Shown here in pieces: positions 45,700-54,056 of a DNA stretch of 64,000 nt. The translations under genes were made by a program, and so were the position numbers. The stretch spans positions 1-64,000 of the forward strand of contig SVHW01000007.1 in NCBI GenBank assembly GCA_015055655.1, in the 5' to 3' direction. The DNA is from Clostridiales bacterium. GTDB lineage: Bacteria; Bacillota; Clostridia; Christensenellales; Borkfalkiaceae. The notes under the pieces are model-generated. The model saw nothing but the letters and a program-made list of their open reading frames with translations, did not search any database and had not been told where the DNA came from. Numbering within the stretch: the first letter of the stretch is position 1; each line of letters opens with the position of its first letter.

Positions 45700-46053
45700 T
45701 TACGCTGTCCAAAGTCCGTGCAAATTGCAATATGCGTACACGCGTACCGCTTTGTCGCCGTCCGTCAACGAGAAACTGCATACGGGCGCTTCCTCTGCCG
45801 TAAGGTATTTCACTTGATACCCTTTCTCCGTTTCCAAAACAACCCACTCGATAAGATGCTCCTTGGTCATCGGGTGCGCCACGCTGCCTACGTCCACCTT
45901 CACTTGTTTGCATTTCTTCGTCACTACCGGCACGTGTTTTTCTTGCGCCGCATCCGTAGAACCAGGCACTAACTCTACCCAGCCTTCACACGTCATCTCC
46001 TCTTTCGTTATCAATACCTTCTTGCATTTTTCACATTGATAAAATTTTAACAT
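45700..46053 (-). CDS. dfx: Superoxide reductase (desulfoferrodoxin family)
   Basis: Reduces superoxide to peroxide in anaerobes. The 117-residue protein has the non-haem iron ligands in EKHVPVV, HPMTKEHLIEW and CNLHGLW (His and Cys). The N-terminal desulforedoxin-like part has CEKCKKVL and a later single Cys (TCEG), fewer than the four Cys of a full first iron centre, so it may carry only the catalytic site. A consensus promoter with a 7-1-7 palindrome lies upstream, suggesting metal- or peroxide-dependent control. Confidence 0.93.
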   Translation of the reverse strand: MLKFYQCEKCKKVLITKEEMTCEGWVELVPGSTDAAQEKHVPVVTKKCKQVKVDVGSVAHPMTKEHLIEWVVLETEKGYQVKYLTAEEAPVCSFSLTDGDKAVRVYAYCNLHGLWTA

Positions 46054-46075
46054 CTTTTTACTCCTGTTTTATTAT

Positions 46076-46124
46076 TAGGATTAAATCCTATTTATAGAAT
46101 ACCATATTCCAAATGGCTTGTCAA
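46076..46124 (-). promoter_or_regulatory. dfx promoter with 7-1-7 palindrome
   Basis: TTGACA (46124-46119), 17-bp spacer, TATTCT (46101-46096). TAGGATT-A-AATCCTA at 46076-46090 is a perfect 7-1-7 inverted repeat over the transcription start. Fur/PerR-family boxes have this 15-bp geometry (PerR: TTATAATNATTATAA), so a PerR-like regulator is the likely ligand. AGGAG follows, before the ATG. Confidence 0.75.
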
Positions 46125-46152
46125 CAGTTTTCCGCAAAAAAGGCGAAAAAAT

Positions 46153-46962
46153 TTATCGCAAGCAATTATGTTTATACAATTTTTCGTCCAAATATTCCAC
46201 GGCGGTTTTCAGTTCCGTTTCCGTTTCGTAATTATCTTTATATACTTCGATAAGGAGCGCGCCGTCAAAGCCCACGTCTTGCAGGCGTTTTATCAGCGTG
46301 TCGTAATCGAAAACGCCTTTCCCCGGAAGGCACATTTTTCCCCACTCGTCCGTGTCGGATACGTGTACGTACGCAAGGCTTTGCCCCATTTCCGCAAGAT
46401 ATTCTTGATAGGGATAATTGGAAATTCTCGCCTGCTTAATATCCAACACACCGCGCAGCGTAGGCAACGCTTTATGCAAACGTTCGAATACGCCTACGCG
46501 ATTATACGTAGCCCACTCTACGTTTTCAAGGCATAATTGTACACCGTATTTTTCGCACGCGGCAATCACGTTTTGAAAGCCGTCTATCATCGCGGGGAAA
46601 TTGTCACTCTCTCCCGAGCGCGACCAACGTTTTATCCTTGCCGTACCGTGAAAGGTATAGTAGGGCGCGCCTAAAATTTGCGCGCTTTGCAATACCTTTT
46701 CTAACCAATAATACGCGTCGCCGCGCACGCGAGGATGCGCGTTGAACAGCTGCGGTTCGAACTGCGTATTGAGAATATGCACGGAATTGACGTTTACACT
46801 CCCTTTATTTTGCAAAAGCGTATCGGCAAACGGTCTGCCGTATTCGATAAAGGAAGTGAGAAAGACTTCGGCGGTTTTTACCCCGAGTTCTTCCAATAAT
46901 GGCAACGCTTCTTCGTTATTTTTTCGTAAAAACAGCGACGCTGTCGATACCCCCGTTTTCAT
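46153..46962 (-). CDS. Sugar phosphate isomerase/epimerase-like TIM barrel
   Basis: A 269-residue xylose-isomerase-like/AP endonuclease family 2 TIM barrel. Metal-ligand motifs are spread as usual: YTFHGTARI (His), LCLENVEWAT (Glu), LDIKQARIS (Asp), YVHVSDTDEW (His, Asp) and LLIEVYKDN (Glu). The substrate is unknown; relatives act on inositol, hydroxypyruvate or keto-sugars. It is the last of ten closely spaced minus-strand genes and its start lies next to the nitroreductase stop. Confidence 0.87.
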   Translation of the reverse strand: MKTGVSTASLFLRKNNEEALPLLEELGVKTAEVFLTSFIEYGRPFADTLLQNKGSVNVNSVHILNTQFEPQLFNAHPRVRGDAYYWLEKVLQSAQILGAPYYTFHGTARIKRWSRSGESDNFPAMIDGFQNVIAACEKYGVQLCLENVEWATYNRVGVFERLHKALPTLRGVLDIKQARISNYPYQEYLAEMGQSLAYVHVSDTDEWGKMCLPGKGVFDYDTLIKRLQDVGFDGALLIEVYKDNYETETELKTAVEYLDEKLYKHNCLR

Positions 46963-46963
46963 A

Positions 46964-47485
46964 TCAATCTACGTAATACACCCAATTTTCTTTTCTGGCT
47001 TTCGGTTGCGGTTGCATATCCGCGTAACCGACGACGCAGTTGCCAATGCCTTCGTAATCGCCCTCAATCCCCAGCTTTTGCAACAACGCTTTCCCCTCGG
47101 GACGTTCGAACGTCTGCTTGGCGCGGTGAATCCAACAACTGCCCAAACCCAACGCGTGCGCCGCAAGCATCATATTGCCCATCACCAACGAGCCGTCGTA
47201 AAGATACGTCGACGCCGTCTTATCCGCCAATACCACGAGCACGCAAGGCGCGCCGTAAAAAGGGTCGCCTTCTTCCACGCCCATAATCTCGGCGTTGATT
47301 TTGGAAAGCTGCGCTATCGTTTCCTTATCGGTAATCGCCAAAATAATCGGCGATTGACGGTTTCTACCCGTCGCCGCCCACGTGCCGGCTTCTACGATTT
47401 TTTCAATCAGCGCTTTATCCACGGGCGTATCTTTGTACTTTTTTACGCTTCTTCTCGATTTGATAAGCTCTAACGTTTCGTTCAT
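46964..47485 (-). CDS. Nitroreductase family protein
   Basis: FMN-dependent NAD(P)H oxidoreductase fold of 173 residues. The N-terminal IKSRRSVKKYKDTPVD is the FMN-phosphate-binding signature, WAATGRNRQSP the second flavin contact, and the C-terminal VVGYAD the third. Length fits the short nitroreductase type. The physiological substrate (quinone, nitro compound or flavin-linked reduction) is not known. It is five bases downstream of luxS. Confidence 0.92.
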   Translation of the reverse strand: MNETLELIKSRRSVKKYKDTPVDKALIEKIVEAGTWAATGRNRQSPIILAITDKETIAQLSKINAEIMGVEEGDPFYGAPCVLVVLADKTASTYLYDGSLVMGNMMLAAHALGLGSCWIHRAKQTFERPEGKALLQKLGIEGDYEGIGNCVVGYADMQPQPKARKENWVYYVD

Positions 47486-47490
47486 TTTCC

Positions 47491-47952
47491 TTACTCCTTA
47501 TATTGCAAATCTTCCACCGTCCAAGCGGCAAGCGTTGCCGACATATCCGCCGCAATCTCTTTTGCCCCCTGCAAATCGTGGTACAAATAGTTTCCGCACT
47601 CTTTGCGCGTATTTCCGGGGATTTCCCCTTCGTACGCCGCAATGAACGCCATACTTTCTTGCACGAGCGCAATCGCTTGCGCGGGAGAAACAGCCTCTCG
47701 AACAAGCAGATAAAAACCCGTTTTACAGCCCATAGGCCCTACGTATATAATTTTATCGCCATACCGACTGTTGCGCGCGTACGTGGCGAATAAATGCTCT
47801 ATCGTGTGCGCCGCTTTCATAGAAAGATATTCCCCGCCGTTGGGGATTTTCATACGGATATCGTACGTCACCACGTCGCCGTCTATGCGCGAGATATACA
47901 TCCCTTTTTGCAATACGTCGTGATTGACGGTGAAACTGGCTATTTTTTTCAT
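47491..47952 (-). CDS. luxS: S-ribosylhomocysteine lyase LuxS
   Basis: Cleaves S-ribosylhomocysteine to homocysteine and the autoinducer-2 precursor in the activated methyl cycle. The start at 47952 (MKKIASFTVNHDVL, GGAGG upstream) gives 153 residues; the track ORF start is too early. The iron ligands are in HTIEHLFATYAR (HxxEH) and GCKTGFYLL carries the catalytic Cys. The start overlaps the stop of the upstream membrane-protein gene by four bases. The released homocysteine can feed MetH. Confidence 0.97.
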   Translation of the reverse strand: MKKIASFTVNHDVLQKGMYISRIDGDVVTYDIRMKIPNGGEYLSMKAAHTIEHLFATYARNSRYGDKIIYVGPMGCKTGFYLLVREAVSPAQAIALVQESMAFIAAYEGEIPGNTRKECGNYLYHDLQGAKEIAADMSATLAAWTVEDLQYKE

Positions 47953-48542
47953 ACCGTGTCGCCTCCTTTCGTGAGGGGTAGGTATTCGATAACGCACGCG
48001 GAAAGCGCTAAATACCGCCAAGATTTTATCCGCAGCGACGTGTATTCGAAACACAGCAAATCTACCGTTTCCCATAAAAATACCCACGCAAAAATATCGA
48101 TGATTTCCGAAAGCACTTCCGTACGTCTGCCCGTCACTTCCAACCCTATCATCACCGTTAACGCAAATATCCCGATAAGCGCCATCAACGCCGCAATGAC
48201 GAGCAACCTGCGTTTCTCTCGGCGTAACGATTCGAAACGGTCTTCATAATACCCGTGTATTGCCGTTTCGTACGATTTTTGTTCTTCTTCCGTGATGACG
48301 TTGCTGTGCACGCGCAAACGAACTTGCTCTTTCACGGGAACGGTATCTAAACTCCGTTCGATAAAATCCGCCACGTCCGTAGAAAGTTCCGCGTTAGAGC
48401 GCAAGCTGTACGGCGACAAAAAATCGTCGTCGCTATGTACGCAAAAATCAACGATAACTCTACCCTCGTCGTCACGCTCTCTTTCTTGCCCCACACGGCG
48501 ATTCTTTAATTCTTTACGGATTTCTTTTAAGGAACGTATCAT
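47949..48542 (-). CDS. Unrecognised protein with two C-terminal membrane segments
   Basis: A 197-residue protein. About residues 1-110 are charged and soluble (EIRKELKNRRVGQERERDDEGR, a segment resembling a short alpha/beta domain around RVIVDFCVHSDDDFLSPY). About 113-138 (LLVIAALMALIGIFALTVMIGLEV) is a clear membrane helix and 150-160 (IIDIFAWVFLWETVDLL) a second. No family was recognised. It is coupled at both ends: the start follows the ATP-grasp gene stop and the end overlaps luxS. MIRSLKEIRK at 48542 is taken as the start. Confidence 0.75.
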   Translation of the reverse strand: MIRSLKEIRKELKNRRVGQERERDDEGRVIVDFCVHSDDDFLSPYSLRSNAELSTDVADFIERSLDTVPVKEQVRLRVHSNVITEEEQKSYETAIHGYYEDRFESLRREKRRLLVIAALMALIGIFALTVMIGLEVTGRRTEVLSEIIDIFAWVFLWETVDLLCFEYTSLRIKSWRYLALSACVIEYLPLTKGGDTV

Positions 48543-48543
48543 T

Positions 48544-49443
48544 TTATACCCCGTATACGTTTTCGTAAATATATTCTGCGTACGCTTTGGCAACGTTTAC
48601 CCCTGTCACTCTCTCGATACCGGCAAAAAACGCATTGGAATTGACTTCGCAAATAATCGGTTTGCCACCTACGCCAAACAATACGTCGACACCGCAATAA
48701 TCAAGCGCCAATTCTTCCGCGACTTGCTGACAAAGCATTTGCGTATGGAAAGACGGAGCGTATTCTCTGCCCGTCCCCCCCAATTCGATATTGCTTCTAA
48801 AATCACCGTTCGATTCCCTGAGCATACTCGCCACGATTTTTCCACCGACGAGAATCACGCGGACGTCTCTGCCAATGCTCGTTTTTATCGTTTCTTGGAA
48901 AAGGTGCGGACGGCATTTTAATTTCTGCATAAGCGCAATCAGTTCCGTGCGGTTTTTTGCCATATACACGCCTTTCCCTTGCGAGCCAAAACACTCTTTG
49001 ACGATAATGGGATAGGAGAAGAGTTTTTCAACGTCTTCCACCGTCTTTTTGCGCAATTTCGCGTCCGAGTGATAACACAATAACCCCGACGCTGTTTTCG
49101 GCATAGGAATATTCTTCCCCGTAAGGGCGATATACGTCTGCATTTTATCGTCGCAAACGCGTATTGCCTCGTGGCTGTTAAACAACTTTAACCCTGCCTT
49201 TTCCAGCATTTCGGACATATACTTATCCTTGTCAAAATATACGCAAAAATCGTATTTTTCCAAAAGCGAAGTTTTGATTTTATTATCGCAAACGACGGCG
49301 TAAAAACCGTCGTTTCGTTGAATATCCGCTTGTACGCCCAATTTTTCAAGCTCTTCCTTCATACGTTCCGCTTGAGAATATTGCGCTTCCGATTGTAAAT
49401 ACGCGTTAATTAAAATAAGCGCGCGTTTTTCCTTTTTGTTCAT
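48544..49443 (-). CDS. RimK-type ATP-grasp ligase
   Basis: A 299-residue ATP-grasp enzyme of the RimK/glutamate-ligase branch, which joins amino acids to carboxyl groups. DDKMQTYIALTGKNIPMPKT, PIIVKECFGSQGKGVYM (glycine-rich ATP loop), DVRVILVGGKIVASMLR and IICEVNSNAFFAG (metal-binding Glu/Asn) are visible. The acceptor is unknown; relatives modify ribosomal protein S6, coenzyme F420 or lysine-carrier protein. It shares its first base with the last of the ACT gene and lies in the iorAB-paaK-to-luxS run. Confidence 0.9.
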   Translation of the reverse strand: MNKKEKRALILINAYLQSEAQYSQAERMKEELEKLGVQADIQRNDGFYAVVCDNKIKTSLLEKYDFCVYFDKDKYMSEMLEKAGLKLFNSHEAIRVCDDKMQTYIALTGKNIPMPKTASGLLCYHSDAKLRKKTVEDVEKLFSYPIIVKECFGSQGKGVYMAKNRTELIALMQKLKCRPHLFQETIKTSIGRDVRVILVGGKIVASMLRESNGDFRSNIELGGTGREYAPSFHTQMLCQQVAEELALDYCGVDVLFGVGGKPIICEVNSNAFFAGIERVTGVNVAKAYAEYIYENVYGV

Positions 49444-49844
49444 TATAAAACCTTTGCCCCTGCCGCTTGCAACACCGCAATCGCCTTGTCGGGCGTCGTC
49501 GTTTTAAACCCGATATTCGCGTGGCCGTCTTTGCCTGCGTAAGAATACATATATTCGATATTTACCCCGCTTTCGCTAAGCGCAATCAATTCATCCGCCA
49601 ACGCGCCTGCCGTATTGGGAACTTCAATGGCAACCAGTTCTACCAACGTAGATAAAAAACCTGCTTTTTGCAACGCTGCAAGCGCTTTTTCGCTGTCGTC
49701 GGTAATCAAACGTACGATACCGAATTCCTTCGTGTCAGCTATCGATAACGAATTAAGATTGACGTCGGCTTGTTTTAATACTTTACAGCAATCGCTTAAT
49801 CTACCTTCTTGGTTTTCTAAAAATACCGCTATTTGTTTTACCAT
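49443..49844 (-). CDS. ACT-domain amino-acid-sensing protein
   Basis: A 133-residue protein with two ACT folds: residues about 4-65 (QIAVFLENQEGRLSDCCKVLKQADVNL) and about 70-130 (VELVAIEVPNTAGALADELIALSESGVNIEYMYSY). Such proteins next to paaK and iorAB are widespread and are thought to sense amino acids, probably aromatic ones. It is 12 nt downstream of paaK. Confidence 0.92.
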   Translation of the reverse strand: MVKQIAVFLENQEGRLSDCCKVLKQADVNLNSLSIADTKEFGIVRLITDDSEKALAALQKAGFLSTLVELVAIEVPNTAGALADELIALSESGVNIEYMYSYAGKDGHANIGFKTTTPDKAIAVLQAAGAKVL

Positions 49845-49856
49845 ATCTTTTCCTCC

Positions 49857-51161
49857 TTACAATTTCCGTCTATCCGTAATTCTCTTCGCTTTGCCTTCGC
49901 TTCTTGCGACCGTACCAGGGGATACCAACGTGATTTTCGCGCTGACGGAAAGCGCCGACGCCATATCCGCCGCAAGACGTCTTCTTATCTCTTCTACGTG
50001 CGCCACTTCGTCTAACTGCACGGTGGGCGAAAGCTCTACCACGATTTCCATCGTGTCGAGATTGTTCACTCTGTCCACGTTGATGTGGTAATTGGGAGTG
50101 ATGTCGGTGTTCTTCAAAAGCACGCTTTCTATTTGCGAAGGGAACACGTTGACACCACGGATAATTAACATATCGTCGCTTCTACCCGTAATTTTATTCA
50201 GCTTCACCGACGTTCTTCCACAAGGGCAAGGGTCGTCGTTGAGGCTGGCGATATCCCTCGTTCTGTAACGGATAAGCGGCATACCTTCCTTCGTAAGCGT
50301 CGTAATAACCAATTCCCCCGATTCTCCGTACGGAAGGGGCTCTAACGTGTCCACGTCTACGATTTCGGGATAGAAATGGTCGTCTTGGAAATGCATACCC
50401 GTCTTAAACTGACAATCGCACGCAACGCCCGGGCCTGCAATTTCCGACAAGCCGTAAATATCGCACGCGCGAAGTCCTAAACGTTTTTCAATGTCCTCGC
50501 GCATACCTTCCGACCACGCTTCCGCGCCGAATACGCCCCCTTTGAGTTTGATATCTTCCCCGATTTTTAAGCCCATACGTTCGATTTCCTCAGCGAGGTA
50601 AATAATGTACGAGGGCGTGCAACAAATGATATCCGCGCCAAAATCGCAAAGGAGTTGAATTTGCTTTTGCGTATTGCCTGCGGAAGCAGGAACGACGCAC
50701 GCGCCTAATTTTTCACCGCCGTAATGCATACCCAAACCGCCGGTAAACAAGCCGTAACCGTAAGAAACGTGCACGATACTGTCCTCGCTTGCGCCTGCCA
50801 TCACGAGCGAACGCGCAGCGCACTCTCCCCAAACGTCGATATCCCCTTGGGTGTAACCAGCCACCGTCAATTTCCCCGTCGTCGCGCTGCTTGCGTGCAA
50901 ACGCACGAGGTCTTTTTTAGGACGCGCCATCATACCAAACGGGTACGCGTCGCGTAAATCTTGTTTTACCGTAAAAGGCAATTTGGAAATATCGTCAATC
51001 GATTTAATATCTTCGGGTTTTACCCCCATCGCGTCCATTTTCGCGCGATACGGCGCCTGATTTTCATACGCGTATTTGACGATTTTTACAAGTCTTTCCG
51101 ATTGTAAAGCTCTCTTTTCCTCTTTACTCATCGTTTCGATTTCTTTTTGGAAGTACTGCAT
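49857..51161 (-). CDS. paaK: Phenylacetate-CoA ligase family enzyme
   Basis: Adenylate-forming enzyme (434 residues) linking arylacetates and CoA. The P-loop-like HASSATTGKLTVAGYT, the GGLGMHYGGE region, YGLSEIAGPG and RTRDIASLNDDPCPCGRTSVKLNKITGRSDDMLIIRGVNVFPSQIE are characteristic. In this context it most likely runs in the acid-forming direction or recycles aryl-CoA formed by the IorAB reaction, gaining ATP. It follows iorB after 27 nt. Confidence 0.95.
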   Translation of the reverse strand: MQYFQKEIETMSKEEKRALQSERLVKIVKYAYENQAPYRAKMDAMGVKPEDIKSIDDISKLPFTVKQDLRDAYPFGMMARPKKDLVRLHASSATTGKLTVAGYTQGDIDVWGECAARSLVMAGASEDSIVHVSYGYGLFTGGLGMHYGGEKLGACVVPASAGNTQKQIQLLCDFGADIICCTPSYIIYLAEEIERMGLKIGEDIKLKGGVFGAEAWSEGMREDIEKRLGLRACDIYGLSEIAGPGVACDCQFKTGMHFQDDHFYPEIVDVDTLEPLPYGESGELVITTLTKEGMPLIRYRTRDIASLNDDPCPCGRTSVKLNKITGRSDDMLIIRGVNVFPSQIESVLLKNTDITPNYHINVDRVNNLDTMEIVVELSPTVQLDEVAHVEEIRRRLAADMASALSVSAKITLVSPGTVARSEGKAKRITDRRKL

Positions 51162-51188
51162 TGATTTATCCTTCTTTACGTTAAAATT

Positions 51189-51758
51189 TTATACTTGTTC
51201 ATACCCCATACGGAACGCCGTAAGGTTAAGCTGTTTGAATTTTTCAGGTACGCACGCAGCCACCGCCGTTTCCATCACCGTTTTATCAAAACCGTACAAT
51301 TTGCAAATTCCGCCCAGCATAACGATATTCGTCGCCTTTTCGCTGCCCGCTTGTTTTGCGATGTCTTTTGCGTTGACGAATTTTGCGCCCTTGCACTCTG
51401 CAAGCAATTTTTCCTTGACGTCTTCGGGATATTTCGCCGCGCCCGTAATGCAAGGCATCGGTAAAATTTTCTCTTCGTTGACAAGCAAAATACCGTTCGG
51501 TTTTAAATAATGCTTCACCCGCGCCGCTTCCAACGTTTCAAACGCAATAATCATATCCGCGCTACCTTCCCAAACGACGGGCGAATAAATTTTTTCGCCC
51601 ATACGAAGATGCGTGGTAACGCTGCCGCCACGCTGGCTCATGCCGTGAATTTCGCTGATTTTACAATCCATATCACAAAGAAGTGCGTATTTGCCAAGCA
51701 CGCGGCTGGCAAGTATCGTGCCTTGTCCACCTACGCCGGAAATGAGAATATTCATCAT
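51189..51758 (-). CDS. iorB: Indolepyruvate:ferredoxin oxidoreductase, beta subunit
   Basis: Gamma-type domain subunit (189 residues) of the 2-ketoacid oxidoreductase that decarboxylates aryl pyruvates. MNILISGVGGQGTILASRVLG at the N-terminus and ISEIHGMSQRGGSVTTHLRMG are diagnostic. The track start at 51779 overlaps iorA; the ATG at 51758, one base after the iorA stop and nine bases after GGAGG, is chosen (MMNILISG). Confidence 0.96.
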   Translation of the reverse strand: MMNILISGVGGQGTILASRVLGKYALLCDMDCKISEIHGMSQRGGSVTTHLRMGEKIYSPVVWEGSADMIIAFETLEAARVKHYLKPNGILLVNEEKILPMPCITGAAKYPEDVKEKLLAECKGAKFVNAKDIAKQAGSEKATNIVMLGGICKLYGFDKTVMETAVAACVPEKFKQLNLTAFRMGYEQV

Positions 51759-51759
51759 C

Positions 51760-53475
51760 TTACACGCCCTCCTTTTCAATACACTTAAACGGACATACCT
51801 GTACGCAAACTTCGCAGCCTACGCATTGCGCCGTATCTATAACTATCCCGTTTTCCCCTCTGCTAATCGCAGGGCAACCGAGTTTCATACACTTTCCACA
51901 GTTTTTACAATCTTTCACCACGACTGCCGGTTTCTTCGATTTTTTATCGAGCAGCGCGCAAGGCTTTTGCGCGATAATTACGCTTACCTCGTCGCTGTTT
52001 ATCGCCGATTTTACCGCTTTTTCCACGGCAACGACGTCGTATGCGTCTACGATTTGCAAATCCTTCACGCCGCACGCCTTCACCAGTTCGTCCAAAAGCA
52101 CCACGGGGGCAGGCTCGCCTTTTAAGTTCTTGCCCGTTGCAGGGTGTTGTTGATGCCCCGTCATACCCGTCGTCGAGTTATCCAAAATCATCAGCGTTAC
52201 ACCGCTTTGATTGTACACGGCGTTGATAAGCCCCGTGACGCCGCTATGTAAAAACGTAGAATCGCCGATAACGGCAACGTTTTTGCTCTTTCCGTCCGTG
52301 GCTTTTTTGAACCCGTGCGCCGTGCCTACCGACGCACCCATACAAATGCAGGTATGCAACGCCGACAAGGGCGCAACTGCGCCAAGCGTATAACAACCGA
52401 TATCCCCGTTAACCGTCAGCCCCAACTTATTGAGTACGTAGAAAACGCCTCTATGTGGACAACCTGCGCACATCACGGGTGGACGGGCAGGTACGTTATC
52501 GGGCGTAGCAATTTCTCCGCCGAAAAACGCCTGCTTGATTTTTGCCACCGACAATTCGCCTTGAATAGAGAAGAGTTCTTTCCCTACGCAATCGATACCG
52601 TTCACTTTCAACGTTTCTTCTACGAACGGTTCTAATTCCTCGATGACGTAGAGCTTTTTCACTTTTTTAGCGAACTCGCCAATCGCTTTTACGGGCACGG
52701 GATAGGGCGTACCTACTTTAAATACGTTGGCGTTGGGCAACGCTTCTTTTACGTATTCGTACACCACGCCGCCGCATACGATACCGATTTCGTTTTCGCT
52801 GGTATATTCCGCGCGATTTATCGTCATACCGTTGACGAAATCGGCAAACGCCTTTTCGCGCTCTTCCACCGTCAAATGACGACGGATGGCGTTGGCTGGC
52901 ATCATCACGTATTTTTGCGGTTCGTTCGCATACGGACGAAGTTCTCTTTCCACCCTTTCGCAAAGCTCCACAACCCCGTGCGAGTGCGCCACGCGCGTCG
53001 TTTCACGCAAAATGACGGGCGTATCGAAATCTTCGCTGATATCGAACGCCAATTTGACAAAATCCTTCGCTTCTTGCGCGTTGGACGGTTCTAACACGGG
53101 CACGTGCGCGCTTTTACCGTACAAACGGGTATCCTGCTCGTTTTGCGAAGAGTGCATACCCGGGTCGTCGGCAACGACGATAACTAAACCGCCGTTGACG
53201 CCTGTGTACGCCGCCGTAAACAAGGGGTCTGCCGCCACGTTTAAGCCCACGTGTTTCATACACGCCATAGACCTTGCGCCTGCTATCGACGCACCAATCG
53301 CCACTTCCAGCGCCACCTTTTCGTTGGGCGCCCACTCCGCATAAACGCCGTCGTATTTCACAAAATTTTCCGCAATTTCCGTGCTGGGCGTGCCGGGGTA
53401 AGCGGATAATACCTTTACGCCTGCCTCGTACGCGCCGCGCGCAATCGCTTGGTTGGTTAAAATCAATTCTTTCAT
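51760..53475 (-). CDS. iorA: Indolepyruvate:ferredoxin oxidoreductase, alpha subunit
   Basis: Catalytic subunit (571 residues) converting aryl pyruvates from Trp, Phe or Tyr plus CoA to aryl-acetyl-CoA, CO2 and reduced ferredoxin. N-terminal LSAYPGTPSTEIAE, TPP-binding GDIGCYTLGAV with VIGDSTFLHSG and DNSTTGMTGHQQHP, and two C-terminal 4Fe-4S motifs (CKNCGKCMKLGCP and CVGCEVCVQVCP). It follows the thioesterase gene after 19 nt and is next to iorB and paaK, indicating an aromatic amino acid fermentation module. Confidence 0.97.
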   Translation of the reverse strand: MKELILTNQAIARGAYEAGVKVLSAYPGTPSTEIAENFVKYDGVYAEWAPNEKVALEVAIGASIAGARSMACMKHVGLNVAADPLFTAAYTGVNGGLVIVVADDPGMHSSQNEQDTRLYGKSAHVPVLEPSNAQEAKDFVKLAFDISEDFDTPVILRETTRVAHSHGVVELCERVERELRPYANEPQKYVMMPANAIRRHLTVEEREKAFADFVNGMTINRAEYTSENEIGIVCGGVVYEYVKEALPNANVFKVGTPYPVPVKAIGEFAKKVKKLYVIEELEPFVEETLKVNGIDCVGKELFSIQGELSVAKIKQAFFGGEIATPDNVPARPPVMCAGCPHRGVFYVLNKLGLTVNGDIGCYTLGAVAPLSALHTCICMGASVGTAHGFKKATDGKSKNVAVIGDSTFLHSGVTGLINAVYNQSGVTLMILDNSTTGMTGHQQHPATGKNLKGEPAPVVLLDELVKACGVKDLQIVDAYDVVAVEKAVKSAINSDEVSVIIAQKPCALLDKKSKKPAVVVKDCKNCGKCMKLGCPAISRGENGIVIDTAQCVGCEVCVQVCPFKCIEKEGV

Positions 53476-53494
53476 AATTTATCTCTCTTTTTTC

Positions 53495-53941
53495 TTATTT
53501 TTTCTCGCTGATTTTTCTTACGAATTCTTCTTTAGACACGTCTTTCACAAAGCCGTTGAAATGACAAACGCAAAGCGTTTCTCCCATTTCTCCGCGCACG
53601 ATTACTTCCGACACCGTACAATGTCCTACGCGTTGCGTTTCTATCGCCGTCGCCGTGAGCCTTTTCGTAAACGCCGGACGTAAATAGGTGATTTGACCGT
53701 TTTGTGTAACGGTATTTGGATGCAAATAGTTGCTAAGTACGGCAAAAGCGAAATCAGCAATCGTATATAACATACCGCCCTGAACGCATCCGTTTGCATT
53801 GAAATGCCTTTCGTGTACGTCCGCCGCCACCACCGCTTTTTCGTCGGTGATTTCGACAATCTCTATCCCCGACATTTCCACGTATTTGTCCGCCTTAAAA
53901 AACATTTTTAACGCTTCTATGAATTCCGTCATAACTCTCAT
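53495..53941 (-). CDS. PaaI-like hot-dog thioesterase
   Basis: A 148-residue single hot-dog domain. NANGCVQGGMLYTIADFAFAV is the helix segment with the catalytic Asp/Asn region of PaaI-type acyl-CoA thioesterases, and ITYLRPAFTKRLTATA the following strands. Next to iorAB and paaK it would hydrolyse aryl-acetyl-CoA. It is the first gene of the ten-gene run. The first ATG (53941) is kept; the ATG at 53932 is an alternative since the ribosome-binding site is weak (TTAGGCAG). Confidence 0.9.
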   Translation of the reverse strand: MRVMTEFIEALKMFFKADKYVEMSGIEIVEITDEKAVVAADVHERHFNANGCVQGGMLYTIADFAFAVLSNYLHPNTVTQNGQITYLRPAFTKRLTATAIETQRVGHCTVSEVIVRGEMGETLCVCHFNGFVKDVSKEEFVRKISEKK

Positions 53942-53967
53942 ACTGCCTAAAAACGAATATTTTTTTT

Positions 53968-53997
53968 ATTATAGCACACGTGCGCGCGCAAAGTCAA
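53968..53997 (-). promoter_or_regulatory. Promoter of the thioesterase-iorAB operon
   Basis: TTGACT (53997-53992), 18-bp GC-rich spacer, TATAAT (53973-53968). The spacer contains the palindromic sequence GCACACGTGC, a possible regulator site. Confidence 0.7.
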
Positions 53998-54023
53998 TAA
54001 CTTGGCAAAAAAATAAAATAAAA

Positions 54024-54044
54024 AACTGCCCTTAAAGGGCAGTT
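54024..54044 (-). terminator. Terminator of the pseudouridine synthase gene
   Basis: AACTGCCC-TTAAA-GGGCAGTT followed on the minus strand by a T-rich run. It separates this gene from the thioesterase operon. Confidence 0.88.
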
Positions 54045-54056
54045 AAGATATTTTGT

